From: Verrucomicrobiota bacterium
GTDB taxonomy: Bacteria; Verrucomicrobiota; Verrucomicrobiia; Limisphaerales; J093
Reading direction: 5' to 3'
NCBI GenBank assembly: GCA_016716505.1
Contig: JADJWF010000004.1
Location: forward strand, 620,001-684,000
Length of the DNA stretch: 64,000 nt
Every line of letters begins with the position of its first letter. The stretch's first letter is position 1. Below, piece by piece: positions 37,143-46,132 of the stretch. The notes below the pieces were generated by a model that saw only the letters and a program-made list of their open reading frames with translations, did not search any database and was not told where the DNA came from. Both the position numbers and the translations under genes were made by a program.

Positions 37143-37892
37143 ATGAAGCTCCGGCACAGCCCGGCATTCACCTTGATCGAGTTGCTGGTCGTGATCGCGA
37201 TCATCGCGATCCTCGCCGGACTGCTGCTGCCGGCCTTGTCGTCGGCCAAGGAGCGGGCCAAGCGCACCGCGTGCAAGAACAACCAGCGCCAGTTTCTCAT
37301 CGCCGCGCTCACGTATGCCGGCGACAACGAGGATCGCCTGCCGTCCGGGCGGACGGACAACGCCGATCCCACGGACACGCATACCGCCATCCTCTCGACC
37401 AACTCGTGGAACCTCTTCCTCCAATACAGCGGCGGTGCCGGGATTCTCGACTGCCCAAACTTGGCTCCCGCCTTCAAACGGCAGAAGGACTGGCGGGTGC
37501 ATGACATGTACGGATACGCCATCGGCTATCATTACCTTGGGGGCCACACGAACACTCCCTGGCCCTTGGTCGGCCCGGCCCAGGCCATCTGGGTGTCGCC
37601 GCAGCGGTCGGCCGAGGACCCCACGCTGCCGCTGGTCGCCGACCTGAACGTGTTTTGCCACAGCTTCCAGCGAATCCTCGCGCCCCATACCGCCACCGGC
37701 TATGCCATCCGCGAAGAACGACATTTCGAGACCGATCCCGACAACTACGACCGGACGCCGCGCGACATTGGCGCGAAAGGCGGCAACGTCGGACTGCTCG
37801 ACGGTTCGGTGCGCTGGAAGGACATCCGCGAGATGAGGATCTACCGCGGCTCGCAGCAGTGGGACGCGGACGGGGCGTTTGGGCTGTGGTAG
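37143..37892 (+). CDS. Pseudopilin-like protein
   Basis: A 249-aa protein with a short leader (MKLRHSPA) directly before FTLIELLVVIAIIAILAGLL, then ACKNNQRQFLIAALTYAGDN. The C-terminal GGNVGLLDGSVRWKDIREMR corresponds to the family's DG motif. Exported, processed by prepilin peptidase; role unknown. It carries the cleanest leader of the three homologues in the window and converges with the large hydrolase gene. Confidence 0.87.
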   Translation: MKLRHSPAFTLIELLVVIAIIAILAGLLLPALSSAKERAKRTACKNNQRQFLIAALTYAGDNEDRLPSGRTDNADPTDTHTAILSTNSWNLFLQYSGGAGILDCPNLAPAFKRQKDWRVHDMYGYAIGYHYLGGHTNTPWPLVGPAQAIWVSPQRSAEDPTLPLVADLNVFCHSFQRILAPHTATGYAIREERHFETDPDNYDRTPRDIGAKGGNVGLLDGSVRWKDIREMRIYRGSQQWDADGAFGLW

Positions 37893-37937
37893 GCGGTGGG
37901 GCCGCCGAAGGGCGGCGGCGTGGACCAGTGCCCGGAC

Positions 37938-40130
37938 TCACTGGCGCGCCAGCCACGCCGCTGCGGCCGCCGCCGGATCTGCGGCCACCTCTGAAATCGC
38001 CAACCGTTCGCCAGCCGCGTCGCGGTACTGCTCCCGGACCAGTGCGAGGCTCTCGGTCGTTTCCCCGGTCACCCACAGTCGCCCGGGCGCCCCGACCGCC
38101 AGCATTCCGGGCAGGTCCCCGTACTTGGCGCCGCCGGGCAAAAAGTCCGGGCTGTAGATGTCCTTGACGTTCAGGAAGCGAAAACCGCCCGTGTCCACGG
38201 CCGCGGCGTGGATGGATTGCCCGGCAACGGCCCGGGCCGCGGCCACCCAGGGCCCCGCGCCCGCCACACCCGCCACGCTCAGACGCCGGGTCGCCGGATC
38301 CCGCTCGCCGAAGCACCGGATCAGCGTCAGTACGTCGTGCGCGCGCTGGGCGAAGAGGCTGTGATTGTAACCGTAGGTGTAGGCTGCCGCTTCGCGCGGG
38401 TTCTTCACCTTGCGCTGACGGCCGGTGTCCTCAGCGGCGGTCGCCGATTCGCCCTGGAACAGCAGGTCTGCGCCCACCACTCGCGCCCCCGCCGCAAGGA
38501 GTTCGCGGATTTCTGGCCGGATGCCGCTCCCGGCAAACAAGGCGGCCTTCCCCTCGCCGGTCAACCACAGCACGGTCTGGCCGCGGGGCGAGGAGGGCTC
38601 GAGCACAATCACCGGCAGTTCCTCGCTGAAGGTGGCGTTCCGCACCAAGCCGGCAGTGACGCGCACCCCGGCCAGTTCCGTTACTCCCGCCGGGAGAAAC
38701 TCCACGCTGGCATTGTCAGCCAGCGTCCGCCCGACAACCACCTCAACGCCCCGACCGTACACCTCGGCGAAGCGGCCGGTTGACCGCCGCGCCTCGGCGA
38801 GCTGCCGCTCGGTGTCTTCCGTGAGCCAGCGGAGCAGCTTGCGCTCGAAGTCGGGGCCGCCCGGAGGGGGCGGATGCTGCTCGTCCCACACCGAGAGCTC
38901 AGCGCGCGACAGCCGCCGGAAATCGCGTTCGACGATCGGCTCCGGTTGACCGAGGGCAAAATGGCGGTTCACCCAGCCGTACATCGCCACGCGGCTGGGC
39001 CAGTTGTAATTGTGGCCAAACTGCTCACCCCGATGGAGCAGGACCCGGTCGCCCGCACCGAGGAGTTGATAGACCGCCTGCAACTGCGGAAAGCCCTTGG
39101 TGGCCATTTCCCTGGTCCAGTCATTCGCCGTGGTCAGCCCCTGCGGTTTGGGCGCGAAGAGCGCCGCGAACTCGACGTTGCCAGTGCCCACCCGCAGCCC
39201 GCAGGCGTTCTCACAGGTGCAACCGCCCTGCATGGCCGTCGAAACCATGACCGCCGGGAACGCCAGGGCCGGCCGGTCGTCCACGGCGCCGAGGATGAAG
39301 GTCTGCGTGCCGCCGCCGCTGGCCCCGGTGACGCCGATGCGCTGCGGGTCCACGTCCGGCAGGCTCAAGACGAAGTCGAGCGCGCGGATGCTGTTCCAAG
39401 TCTGAAGCCCCATGACACTCTGGTAGTGGGATTCCGCCTGCGGACTGAAGAGGCCCCAGTTCTCGGTCGCGATCATCTCGGGGCGCTGCTTCGCGAAGCC
39501 ATGGGCGATCTCCATCGGGATCTGCGTCGTGTCCGCGTAGCCGATCATGTCGTAGTGAAAGACCACGCAGCCCATCCGGGCCAGCCCCACGCAGCGCGCC
39601 TGCAGCGGACTGCGCCCGCCCTCCGCGAATTGTTCGCCGCCGCTGGCCATTTCCTTCTTCACCTCCGCCTCGCCGGCGTCATGAAAGCGGCCGTTGGACC
39701 AGTGTCCATGCGGACAAAGCATCGCCGGCAGGCGACCGGTCCTGCCCACCGGCCGGTAGAGGTTTCCGGCCAGATAGAAGCCGGGCAGGGTCTCGAGATA
39801 GACCCTCTCAACCGTGTAATCGGGAAACGCGATGCGGCCATGAACCACCGGGTTCAGCGGTGTGCGGGTGGGGAGAGGCCATAGCCCGAGCGTCACCAGC
39901 AACTGCCGACGCACGCGCTCGCTGCGCGCCCGCCACGCGGCGGTGGTGGCGGGCGGATCGAACGGAAAGTAACCGTCGAGATCCTTCAGCGGCTGCAAGC
40001 GAACGTCGTTCGGAAGCTGGCCCTCCGGGAGAACCCGCAGAGGCCGGGCAATCGCGTCGCTCAAGAGAATTCCAGCGACCAAGACGAAACCGATTCGTGA
40101 GCGTGCGGAGCTCAAACGGCGTGGCGTCAT
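37938..40130 (-). CDS. Large secreted alpha/beta hydrolase (acetyl-xylan-esterase-like), possibly two-domain
   Basis: 730 aa from ATG 40130 with a signal peptide (IGFVLVAGILLSDAIA). The first hydrolase domain has LPAMLCPHGHWSNGRF, the nucleophile elbow IGVTGASGGGTQTFILGAVD (Ser in GASGG), and LHRGEQFGHNYNWPSRV. A second half (about residues 480-730) contains another hydrolase-like core: TVLWLTGEGKAALF and LSVAGVAGAGPWVAAARAVA, with Ala where a nucleophile would be expected, so it may be inactive. Probably deacetylates or hydrolyses extracellular glycan esters. Confidence 0.82.
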   Translation of the reverse strand: MTPRRLSSARSRIGFVLVAGILLSDAIARPLRVLPEGQLPNDVRLQPLKDLDGYFPFDPPATTAAWRARSERVRRQLLVTLGLWPLPTRTPLNPVVHGRIAFPDYTVERVYLETLPGFYLAGNLYRPVGRTGRLPAMLCPHGHWSNGRFHDAGEAEVKKEMASGGEQFAEGGRSPLQARCVGLARMGCVVFHYDMIGYADTTQIPMEIAHGFAKQRPEMIATENWGLFSPQAESHYQSVMGLQTWNSIRALDFVLSLPDVDPQRIGVTGASGGGTQTFILGAVDDRPALAFPAVMVSTAMQGGCTCENACGLRVGTGNVEFAALFAPKPQGLTTANDWTREMATKGFPQLQAVYQLLGAGDRVLLHRGEQFGHNYNWPSRVAMYGWVNRHFALGQPEPIVERDFRRLSRAELSVWDEQHPPPPGGPDFERKLLRWLTEDTERQLAEARRSTGRFAEVYGRGVEVVVGRTLADNASVEFLPAGVTELAGVRVTAGLVRNATFSEELPVIVLEPSSPRGQTVLWLTGEGKAALFAGSGIRPEIRELLAAGARVVGADLLFQGESATAAEDTGRQRKVKNPREAAAYTYGYNHSLFAQRAHDVLTLIRCFGERDPATRRLSVAGVAGAGPWVAAARAVAGQSIHAAAVDTGGFRFLNVKDIYSPDFLPGGAKYGDLPGMLAVGAPGRLWVTGETTESLALVREQYRDAAGERLAISEVAADPAAAAAAWLARQ

Positions 40131-40689
40131 GGCGTGATCAAGCCGCAAACCCGGCCCCCGGGCAAGCATGGCGAACGTCTTTCAGCCCTCCCTCAGCACA
40201 GTACGAGCCGACCGGAAGTTGTGCCTGGCGAGGGGGCGGGGGGGCGAGGGGGCATCTTGAGTTCCAGGCTGCGGAAATGCTCTTTGCACAGGCGGGTCCG
40301 GACATTGGCTCGGGCAATTGCTTGAGCCCTTCAAGAAGACTTGCCACCCCGAAAGCAAACCTCCGCCGGGCTGGGGGCAGCGCGTTGGCTGCGGACCAGC
40401 GCACCCCCTCACCATAAACGCGGCTTGGCGGCCCCCAACGGTGTTTGCGCCGCCCGCCAGACTTGCCCAACTTTGCCCGCCCGTCGCTCCGCGCCACCCC
40501 GGCGAACCGCCAACCCACCCGAATCGTACTGATTCAAGTGTGCATTCCCTAGTGGCGGAGCAAGTCCTGGCCGCGCGACGGCAGCGGGACTCCAACGAAG
40601 CGAGGCCGCACTCGTTGCTCGAATATCTGAGCGCCGGCGGTGTTCGCGACACCGTGAAATCCTTGACCGAACCTCTCGTTGCACTTGGA
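40131..40689. other. Decayed, gene-free stretch
   Basis: Several frames are open on both strands because of high GC, but none shows family motifs or sensible amino-acid composition. It may be further debris of the zeta-toxin-like gene that ends at 40690. Confidence 0.45.
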
Positions 40690-40899
40690 TCAACCAAGGG
40701 GGCTTGCCACCCGGGGACGCAGGCACTCGTCCACTTGCGTGAGCAGCAACCGCGCAGCACGCACCGCTCCGGCAGAGGTTTTCAGCGGACAAAGCTCGCG
40801 CGCGCTTTCATTCGCGTTCAGAAAGCGCAGGCGCTTCAATTCGTTCGGAAGAAACTCCTTCGCAAACGTGGTCTGGCCCGCCCCTTTGCACCGGGCGCA
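40690..40899 (-). pseudogene. Remnant of a zeta-toxin-like P-loop ATPase
   Basis: Minus-strand reading gives CKGAGQTTFAKEFLPNELKR, LRFLNANESARELCPLK and AGAVRAARLLLTQVDEC. These match the start of zeta-toxin/AAA-type small kinases (AGPNGAGKTTFA..FLP..., FLNADEIA..LSP...AG R LL). The Walker A sequence is ruined (GPNGAGKTT has become RCKGAGQTT, Lys replaced by Gln) and the frame stops after about 69 codons, so the gene is dead. It borders repeat array B. Confidence 0.6.
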
Positions 40900-41019
40900 T
40901 CTCAGTTGCTTGCGGGGGGGGTGTAAGCTGCCGCCAGCCACCCTCGATCGCGAAGCCAAACGCCAGGGCCAGCGCGCCCAACGCCTGCGCACCCGACTGG
41001 AGCGGTAGGTGTCGGCCAC

Positions 41020-42741
41020 TGGTAGCGCCGACATTCTTGTCGGCCCCGGAGCCGACCGGGAGGTGGGCGGCACGTCCGATCCGGGAGTTAAGGGCAGGTT
41101 AGTTCGCAGTCGGTCAGGACCGGCTGGCCCCAGCGTTGAAGTACGGGCCCGGCCGCGGACCTGAAGGTCCGCGCCCCGCTGAAAGCGGCCGGCTTGCGCT
41201 CGGAGCGCGGACGTCCCCGTCCGCGGCAACGAACTGACGCGACCAGCGGCGGACGCTCGGGGCGCGGAAGTTCACGTCCGCGGCCACAGGCTTGCGTGGC
41301 CGAAGGCTGACGCCTGGAGCGCGGACGTCCTCGTCCGCGGCAGAGCGGCAGGTTCAGCCAACTTCCAACGCCAGGTCTCCTGAAATCTCAAGCGGGCAAG
41401 GCCCCGGAGAGGTTGTTGCGGGTGTAGGTGACCAGGGTGGGGTCTGTGCCGTTGCCCAAGCTGAACGGCACACGGTTCAGGACTTTGTGGGTCAGGGGCA
41501 CGAAGCCGGCGCAAGGCGCCGGCCACCCGTAGCGCCGGCTTTCCAGCCGGCCCCGGTGCCGACCGGGAGGTCGGCGGCACGTCCGATCCGGGAGTTGGCG
41601 CCGGGTAGTTCGCAGTCGGTCAGGACCGGCTGGCTCCAGCGTTGAAGCGCGGGCCCGGCCGCGGACCTGAAGGTCCGCGCCCCGCTGAAAGCGGCCGGCT
41701 TGCGCTCGGAGCGCGGACGTTCACGTCCGCGGCAGCAGGCTGGCGTGGCCGAAGGCTGACGCTTGGAGCGCGGACGTCCTCGTCCGCGGCAGAGAGACTG
41801 GTTCAGCCAACTTCCGACGCCGAATCTGCTGAAGTCAACGCTGGCAGGGCTCCGGGAGAGGTTATTCCGGGCGTACGCAGTCAGCGTGGGGTCGGTGCCG
41901 TGGTCCAAGCTGAACGGCACGCGGGTGAGGACGTTGTTGGTCAGGAGTACGAAGCGGAGGTAGGCGCCGGCGGCTCGTAGCGCCGGCTTTCCAGCCGGCC
42001 CCGGTGCCGACCGGGAGGTCGGCGGCACGTCCGATCCGGGAGTTGGCGCCGGGTAGTTCGCAGTCGGTCAGGACCGGCTGGCTCCAGCGTTGAAGCGCGG
42101 GCCCGGCCGCGGACCTGAAGGTCCGCGCTCCGTCGAAAGCGCACGAACTCCCCCGGGAGCGCGGACGTCCCCGTCCGCGGCAGAGCAGCAGGTTCGGCCA
42201 ACTTCCGCCGCCGAATCTGCTGAGGTCAACGCTGGCAGGGATCCCGAAGCGATTGTTCTGGGCGTCCGTTGTAAAGGGGAGGTGTCCGAGCCGTTGCCCA
42301 AGCTGAAAGGCATGCGATTCAAGACGTTGTTGGTCAGGGGTACGAAGCGGAGGTAGGCGCCGGCGGCTCGTAGCGCCGGCTTTCCAGCCGGCCCCGGTGC
42401 CGACCGGGAGGTCGGCGGCACGTCCGATTCGGGAGTTGGCGTGGGGCAGTTTGCAGTCGGTCAGGACCGGCTGGCCCCAGCGTTGAAGTACGGGCCCGGC
42501 CGCGGACCTGAAGGTCCGCGCTCCGTCGAGAACGCATGACCACCCTTGGGAGCGCGGACGTCCCCGTCCGCGGCAACGAACTGACGCGACCAGCAGCGGA
42601 CGCTCGGAGCGCGGACGTCCTCGTCCGCGGCCACGGGGCGTGAGCGGCCAATTGCTGGTGCCAGACCTCCTGAAGTCGCCGGCCGGGAAGGCCCCGGATG
42701 CGGTGGTCGCGGCCGTAGGTGGTCAGGGTTATGTCATTGTC
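41020..42741 (-). repeat. Repeat array B: hairpin units, inverted relative to array A
   Basis: The same repeat family as array A, on the opposite strand. P1 hairpins lie at 41152-41174, 41658-41680, 42106-42128 and 42499-42521, spaced 506, 448 and 393 bp; the last two spacings equal array A's 449- and 394-bp units within one base. P3-P4 modules occur before each P1 (e.g. 41027-41068, and near 41530-41575, 41978-42023, 42371-42416). P2 hairpins carry loops TCCC, TTCA and TCCT on the plus strand. Frames through it are not considered genes. Confidence 0.9.
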
Positions 42742-42915
42742 GTTGCCCATTAACAGGCGGAGTTCCTGAACGGTGGCGTGTTGCGTGGCGATGGCCTTGA
42801 AGCCGGAGAGGAAAAAGTAGCCGACGGCAAAATGGACAGGGACTGATTCACTGAGCAACGGACCAACGGCATCCGCCAGGTGCAACTCCCGGTTGTCAGT
42901 GATGTCGTGCGGCAT
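42742..42915 (-). pseudogene. N-terminal stub of a PLD-like/SNF2-type helicase
   Basis: From the ATG at 42915, 58 residues read MPHDITDNRELHLADAVG, then VHFAVGYFFLSGFKAIA and VQELRLLMGN. This matches the phospholipase-D-like N-terminus of DEAD/SNF2 helicases (F-A-V-G-Y-F-F-L-S-G...L-R-L-L-I-G-N). After LLMGN the sequence passes directly into repeat array B, so the remaining ~1000 residues are gone. It may be a deletion or recombination scar with the array at its breakpoint. Confidence 0.6.
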
Positions 42916-43203
42916 ACTCTCGCTGGGGTTCGCCGGAGCCGAGAGGATTGGGAAGCCGGAAGGCCCGTTCGCGGTGGAGGATCGCCCGAAAACGCGGGGT
43001 CACCTGGATTTCGCGCCCGGCGATCACGAGTTGGCCGGCCGCGCTGTGCGAAGGGCGTCGCGTGTCCTGACGGCTGACACGGTTGCCGGCTGCGGGTGTC
43101 AGAACCGGACAGTGGCCCGAGCGCGACAGCCGACGAAAAGCTGCGCCGCTCAGGGCGGCACGCCCGGCGCCGCCCGGCGGGCACTGGGGAGGGGAGCTTG
43201 GTG

Positions 43204-44379
43204 CTACTTCACCAGGCGGCGGACGAACTTCTCCATCCGGTCGAGGCCCTTTTCAATGTTGGCCATGCTGGTGGCGTAGCTGATGCGCAGGTAGTCGTCC
43301 GCTCCGAAGGCGATGCCCGGCACGGCGGCGACTTTTTCCTCATCCAGCAGGCGCGCGCAGAACTCGGTGGACTTGAGGCCGGTCTTCGAGATGTTCGGGA
43401 AGAGGTAGAACGCCCCCTTGGCGTTGACGCAACTGACCCCCGGCATCGCGTTGAGGCGCTGGTGGGCGTAAGCGCGTCGCTTGGCGTATTCGGCCAGCCA
43501 GACCTTGAGGTGATCCTGGGGACCCGTGAGTGCCGCCACCGCGCCCTTCTGGGCGAACGAGGTTGGATTGCTCGTGCTGTGGCTCTGAATGGCGTCAATC
43601 GCCTTGGCGATCGGCTCCGGCGCGGCGAGGTAGCCCAGCCGCCAGCCGGTCATCGAGTACGCCTTGGCGAACCCGTGAACAATGATCGTGTGTTCGAGGT
43701 GGGCGGCGGAAAAGCTGGCCACGCTGACATGCTCGGCGCCGTCGTACACCAGCTTCTCGTAGATTTCGTCGCTCATGATGAGCACGCCTTTCTCCACACA
43801 GACATCGCCCAGCGCCTTGAGTTCGGCCGGCGTGTACAGGCTGCCGGTGGGATTACTGGGCGAGTTGAGGATGAACAGGCGCGTGCGCGGCGTAATGGCG
43901 GCGCGCAGTTGGTCGGGCGTGACCTTGAAGTCGGTGGCATCGGTGGTCTGAAGGATGACCGGGGTGGCGGCGGCCAGTTTGACCATCTCCGGATAACTCA
44001 GCCAGTAGGGCGCGGGGATGATGACCTCGTCGCCCTCCTGACAGGTGGCGAGCACGACGTTGTAGCAGGAGTGTTTGCCGCCGCAGGAGACAATGACCTG
44101 CGATGGCTTGTAGGTGAGGCCGTTGTCGCGTTTGAACTTCTCGGCGATTGCCTGACGCAACTCCACGATGCCGCTGCTGGGGGTGTACTTGGTGAAGCCA
44201 TCGGCCAGGGCCTTGGCGGCAGCGTCCTTGATGTGTTGCGGCGTGTCGAAGTCCGGCTCGCCGGCGCCGAAGCCCACGACATCCAACCCGTCGGCCTTGA
44301 GTTGCTTGGCCTTCGCGTCAATGGCCAGCGTGAGGGACGGGGACAAGGAGGCGGCGCGGTGCGAGATGCGGTAATTCAT
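43204..44379 (-). CDS. Class I/II pyridoxal-phosphate aminotransferase (aspartate aminotransferase, Ib type)
   Basis: 391 aa. VVGFGAGEPDFDTPQHIKDA, KYTPSSGIVELRQAIAEKF, LNSPSNPTGSLYTPAELKAL, MSDEIYEKLVYDG, and HGFAKAYSMTGWRLGYLAAP with the PLP lysine in the family pattern S/F-K-x-Y-x-M-T-G-W-R. The arrangement is that of subgroup Ib aspartate/prephenate aminotransferases of amino-acid metabolism. It stands alone. Exact amino-donor specificity is not readable. Confidence 0.93.
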   Translation of the reverse strand: MNYRISHRAASLSPSLTLAIDAKAKQLKADGLDVVGFGAGEPDFDTPQHIKDAAAKALADGFTKYTPSSGIVELRQAIAEKFKRDNGLTYKPSQVIVSCGGKHSCYNVVLATCQEGDEVIIPAPYWLSYPEMVKLAAATPVILQTTDATDFKVTPDQLRAAITPRTRLFILNSPSNPTGSLYTPAELKALGDVCVEKGVLIMSDEIYEKLVYDGAEHVSVASFSAAHLEHTIIVHGFAKAYSMTGWRLGYLAAPEPIAKAIDAIQSHSTSNPTSFAQKGAVAALTGPQDHLKVWLAEYAKRRAYAHQRLNAMPGVSCVNAKGAFYLFPNISKTGLKSTEFCARLLDEEKVAAVPGIAFGADDYLRISYATSMANIEKGLDRMEKFVRRLVK

Positions 44380-44567
44380 AGGTGGCGCGAGATTAGGAAT
44401 GACCTTCAGGGCGGCAAGGCGGAAGTTGACACCAACTGGGGCGGGGATCGTTGCGGCGGATCCCGGTCGTGGTTGAGAACGGCGCGGTGGCCTGGTTGCG
44501 TCAGCGAGGGTTCAGCGGGCGGCGCAGTTGGCTTGACGCAAACTGCCCCAGGCGGCAGAACCGCCGG

Positions 44568-45971
44568 ATGAAGCCTCTCTGTCCCGTCTTGGCGGTGCTC
44601 GCGGTCCTGACCGCTTCGGCTGCCGGGGCGCCCCCGCTGCCCACGCTGGCGAACAGTGACCGCATCCGCCCCTACGCCACCAACCCGCGTTACTGGCAGT
44701 ATCGCGGTCAGCCCGTGCTGCTGCTGGGCGGCTCGAAGGACGACAATCTGTTTCAAATCCCCGACCTGCGGCAGCACCTCGACGAGATGAGGGCGGCCGG
44801 CGCCAACTACATCCGGAACACGATGAGCGACCGGCCGGACAAGGGGTTCGAGGTGTATCCCTTCTTCCGCCGCGACGACGGGAAGTACGACCTCAACCAG
44901 TGGAATCCGGAGTACTGGCAGCGGTTCGCCAACCTGCTGCGCTGGACTTTCGAGCGGGACATCATCGTTCAGATCGAAGTGTGGGACCGGTTTGACTACT
45001 CGACCCAGAACTGGCCGCCGCATCCGTACAATCCCCGCAACAACGTCAACTACACGTACGCCGAGTCGGGGTTTGCGGAACAGTACCCGGACCACGCCGG
45101 CCAGAACAAACAGCCGTTCTTTTTCACCACGCCCGGCCAGCGCAACAACACCGTGGTCCTGCCGTACCAACTGCGGTTCGTGGACGAAATGCTCCGCCAC
45201 GCCCTGCCTTACCCGAATGTGCTGTACTGCATGGATAACGAGACTTCGGCCGAACCGGCGTGGGGCGCGTTCTGGGCGGAGCACATCCGGGCCGCTGCCC
45301 GCGCTGCCGGGGTGGATGTGTTCCTCACGGAGATGTGGGACGACTGGAATCTGCGCGGCCCGCAACACCGCCGTACGCTCGATCGGCCGGAGTTGTACGA
45401 CTTTGCGGATGTCTCGCAGAACAACCACCAGAAGGGCCAGACGCATTGGGACAACTTCCAGTGGGTGCGGGACTACATCTCCCCGCGGCCGCGCCCGCTG
45501 AACACGGTCAAGACCTACGGGGCGGACACCGGCCGCTACGGCACGAGCCGCGATGGTCTGGAGCGTTGGTGGCGGCACTTGATCGGTGGCGCCGCTGCCG
45601 TGCGCTTCCACCGGCCCGATTCGGGGCTCGGATTTTCGCCCGAGGCGGCGGCTTCGATTCGAGCGGCCCGCAAGCTGGCTTCTCTCTGCACGTTTTGGGA
45701 AATGGCGCCCGCCCAGCAGCTACTGCGCGATCGGGAGCCGAACGAGGCGTACGTCAGTGCAAAGCCCGGTGCGGCCTATGCGCTCTATTTCCCGAACGGC
45801 GGCGAGGTCGCACTCGATCTGCGCGACCACGGGGGGACCTTCGCGGTCCGTTGGATTAACGTCGGCACCGGGGATTGGGGCCCGGAGCTTGAATTGACCG
45901 GTGGCGACTGGCGAAGCGTGAAGGCCCCGGGCGATGGGCATTGGGCCGCGGCCATCGTGGCGGCGAAGTAA
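44568..45971 (+). CDS. Secreted putative glycoside hydrolase (TIM-barrel-like, family uncertain)
   Basis: 467 aa from ATG 44568 with a signal peptide (PVLAVLAVLTASAAGA). The body resembles DUF4038/DUF6298-type glycosidase-like proteins: YWQYRGQPVLLLGGSKDDNL, HLDEMRAAGANYIRNTMSDR, WTFERDIIVQIEVWDRFDY, and LYCMDNETSAEPAWGAFWAE, where N-E looks like a clan GH-A acid/base. FLTEMWDDWN and RFHRPDSGLGFSPEAAAS follow, and a beta-sandwich-like C-terminus (VALDLRDHGGTFAVRWINVG) closes it. Likely acts on extracellular polysaccharide. No exact family is claimed. Confidence 0.72.
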   Translation: MKPLCPVLAVLAVLTASAAGAPPLPTLANSDRIRPYATNPRYWQYRGQPVLLLGGSKDDNLFQIPDLRQHLDEMRAAGANYIRNTMSDRPDKGFEVYPFFRRDDGKYDLNQWNPEYWQRFANLLRWTFERDIIVQIEVWDRFDYSTQNWPPHPYNPRNNVNYTYAESGFAEQYPDHAGQNKQPFFFTTPGQRNNTVVLPYQLRFVDEMLRHALPYPNVLYCMDNETSAEPAWGAFWAEHIRAAARAAGVDVFLTEMWDDWNLRGPQHRRTLDRPELYDFADVSQNNHQKGQTHWDNFQWVRDYISPRPRPLNTVKTYGADTGRYGTSRDGLERWWRHLIGGAAAVRFHRPDSGLGFSPEAAASIRAARKLASLCTFWEMAPAQQLLRDREPNEAYVSAKPGAAYALYFPNGGEVALDLRDHGGTFAVRWINVGTGDWGPELELTGGDWRSVKAPGDGHWAAAIVAAK

Positions 45972-46132
45972 CAGGAAGGCCGTCACAGCGAATTCTCGCC
46001 GCGCGTCGCCGACTGGCCGCCTCGTACCGGTCTCCCGGGCAAGGGCGGTAGTTGCACATCTGGCCCGAGCGGCAACACTATGGTCGCGGGAGCGACCACC
46101 ACGTACTCCCGGCAGTAAGATGCATCACCATC

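Noticed and set aside
40131..41000. Plus-strand frames of 100-200 codons
   Set aside because: They lie opposite the zeta-like remnant or in degenerate sequence and show no protein-like features.
11331..42741. REP elements mobilised by a local RAYT transposase
   Set aside because: The hairpins resemble REP/BIME organisation, but no Y1/RAYT transposase gene is present in the window, so this is left as an idea only.
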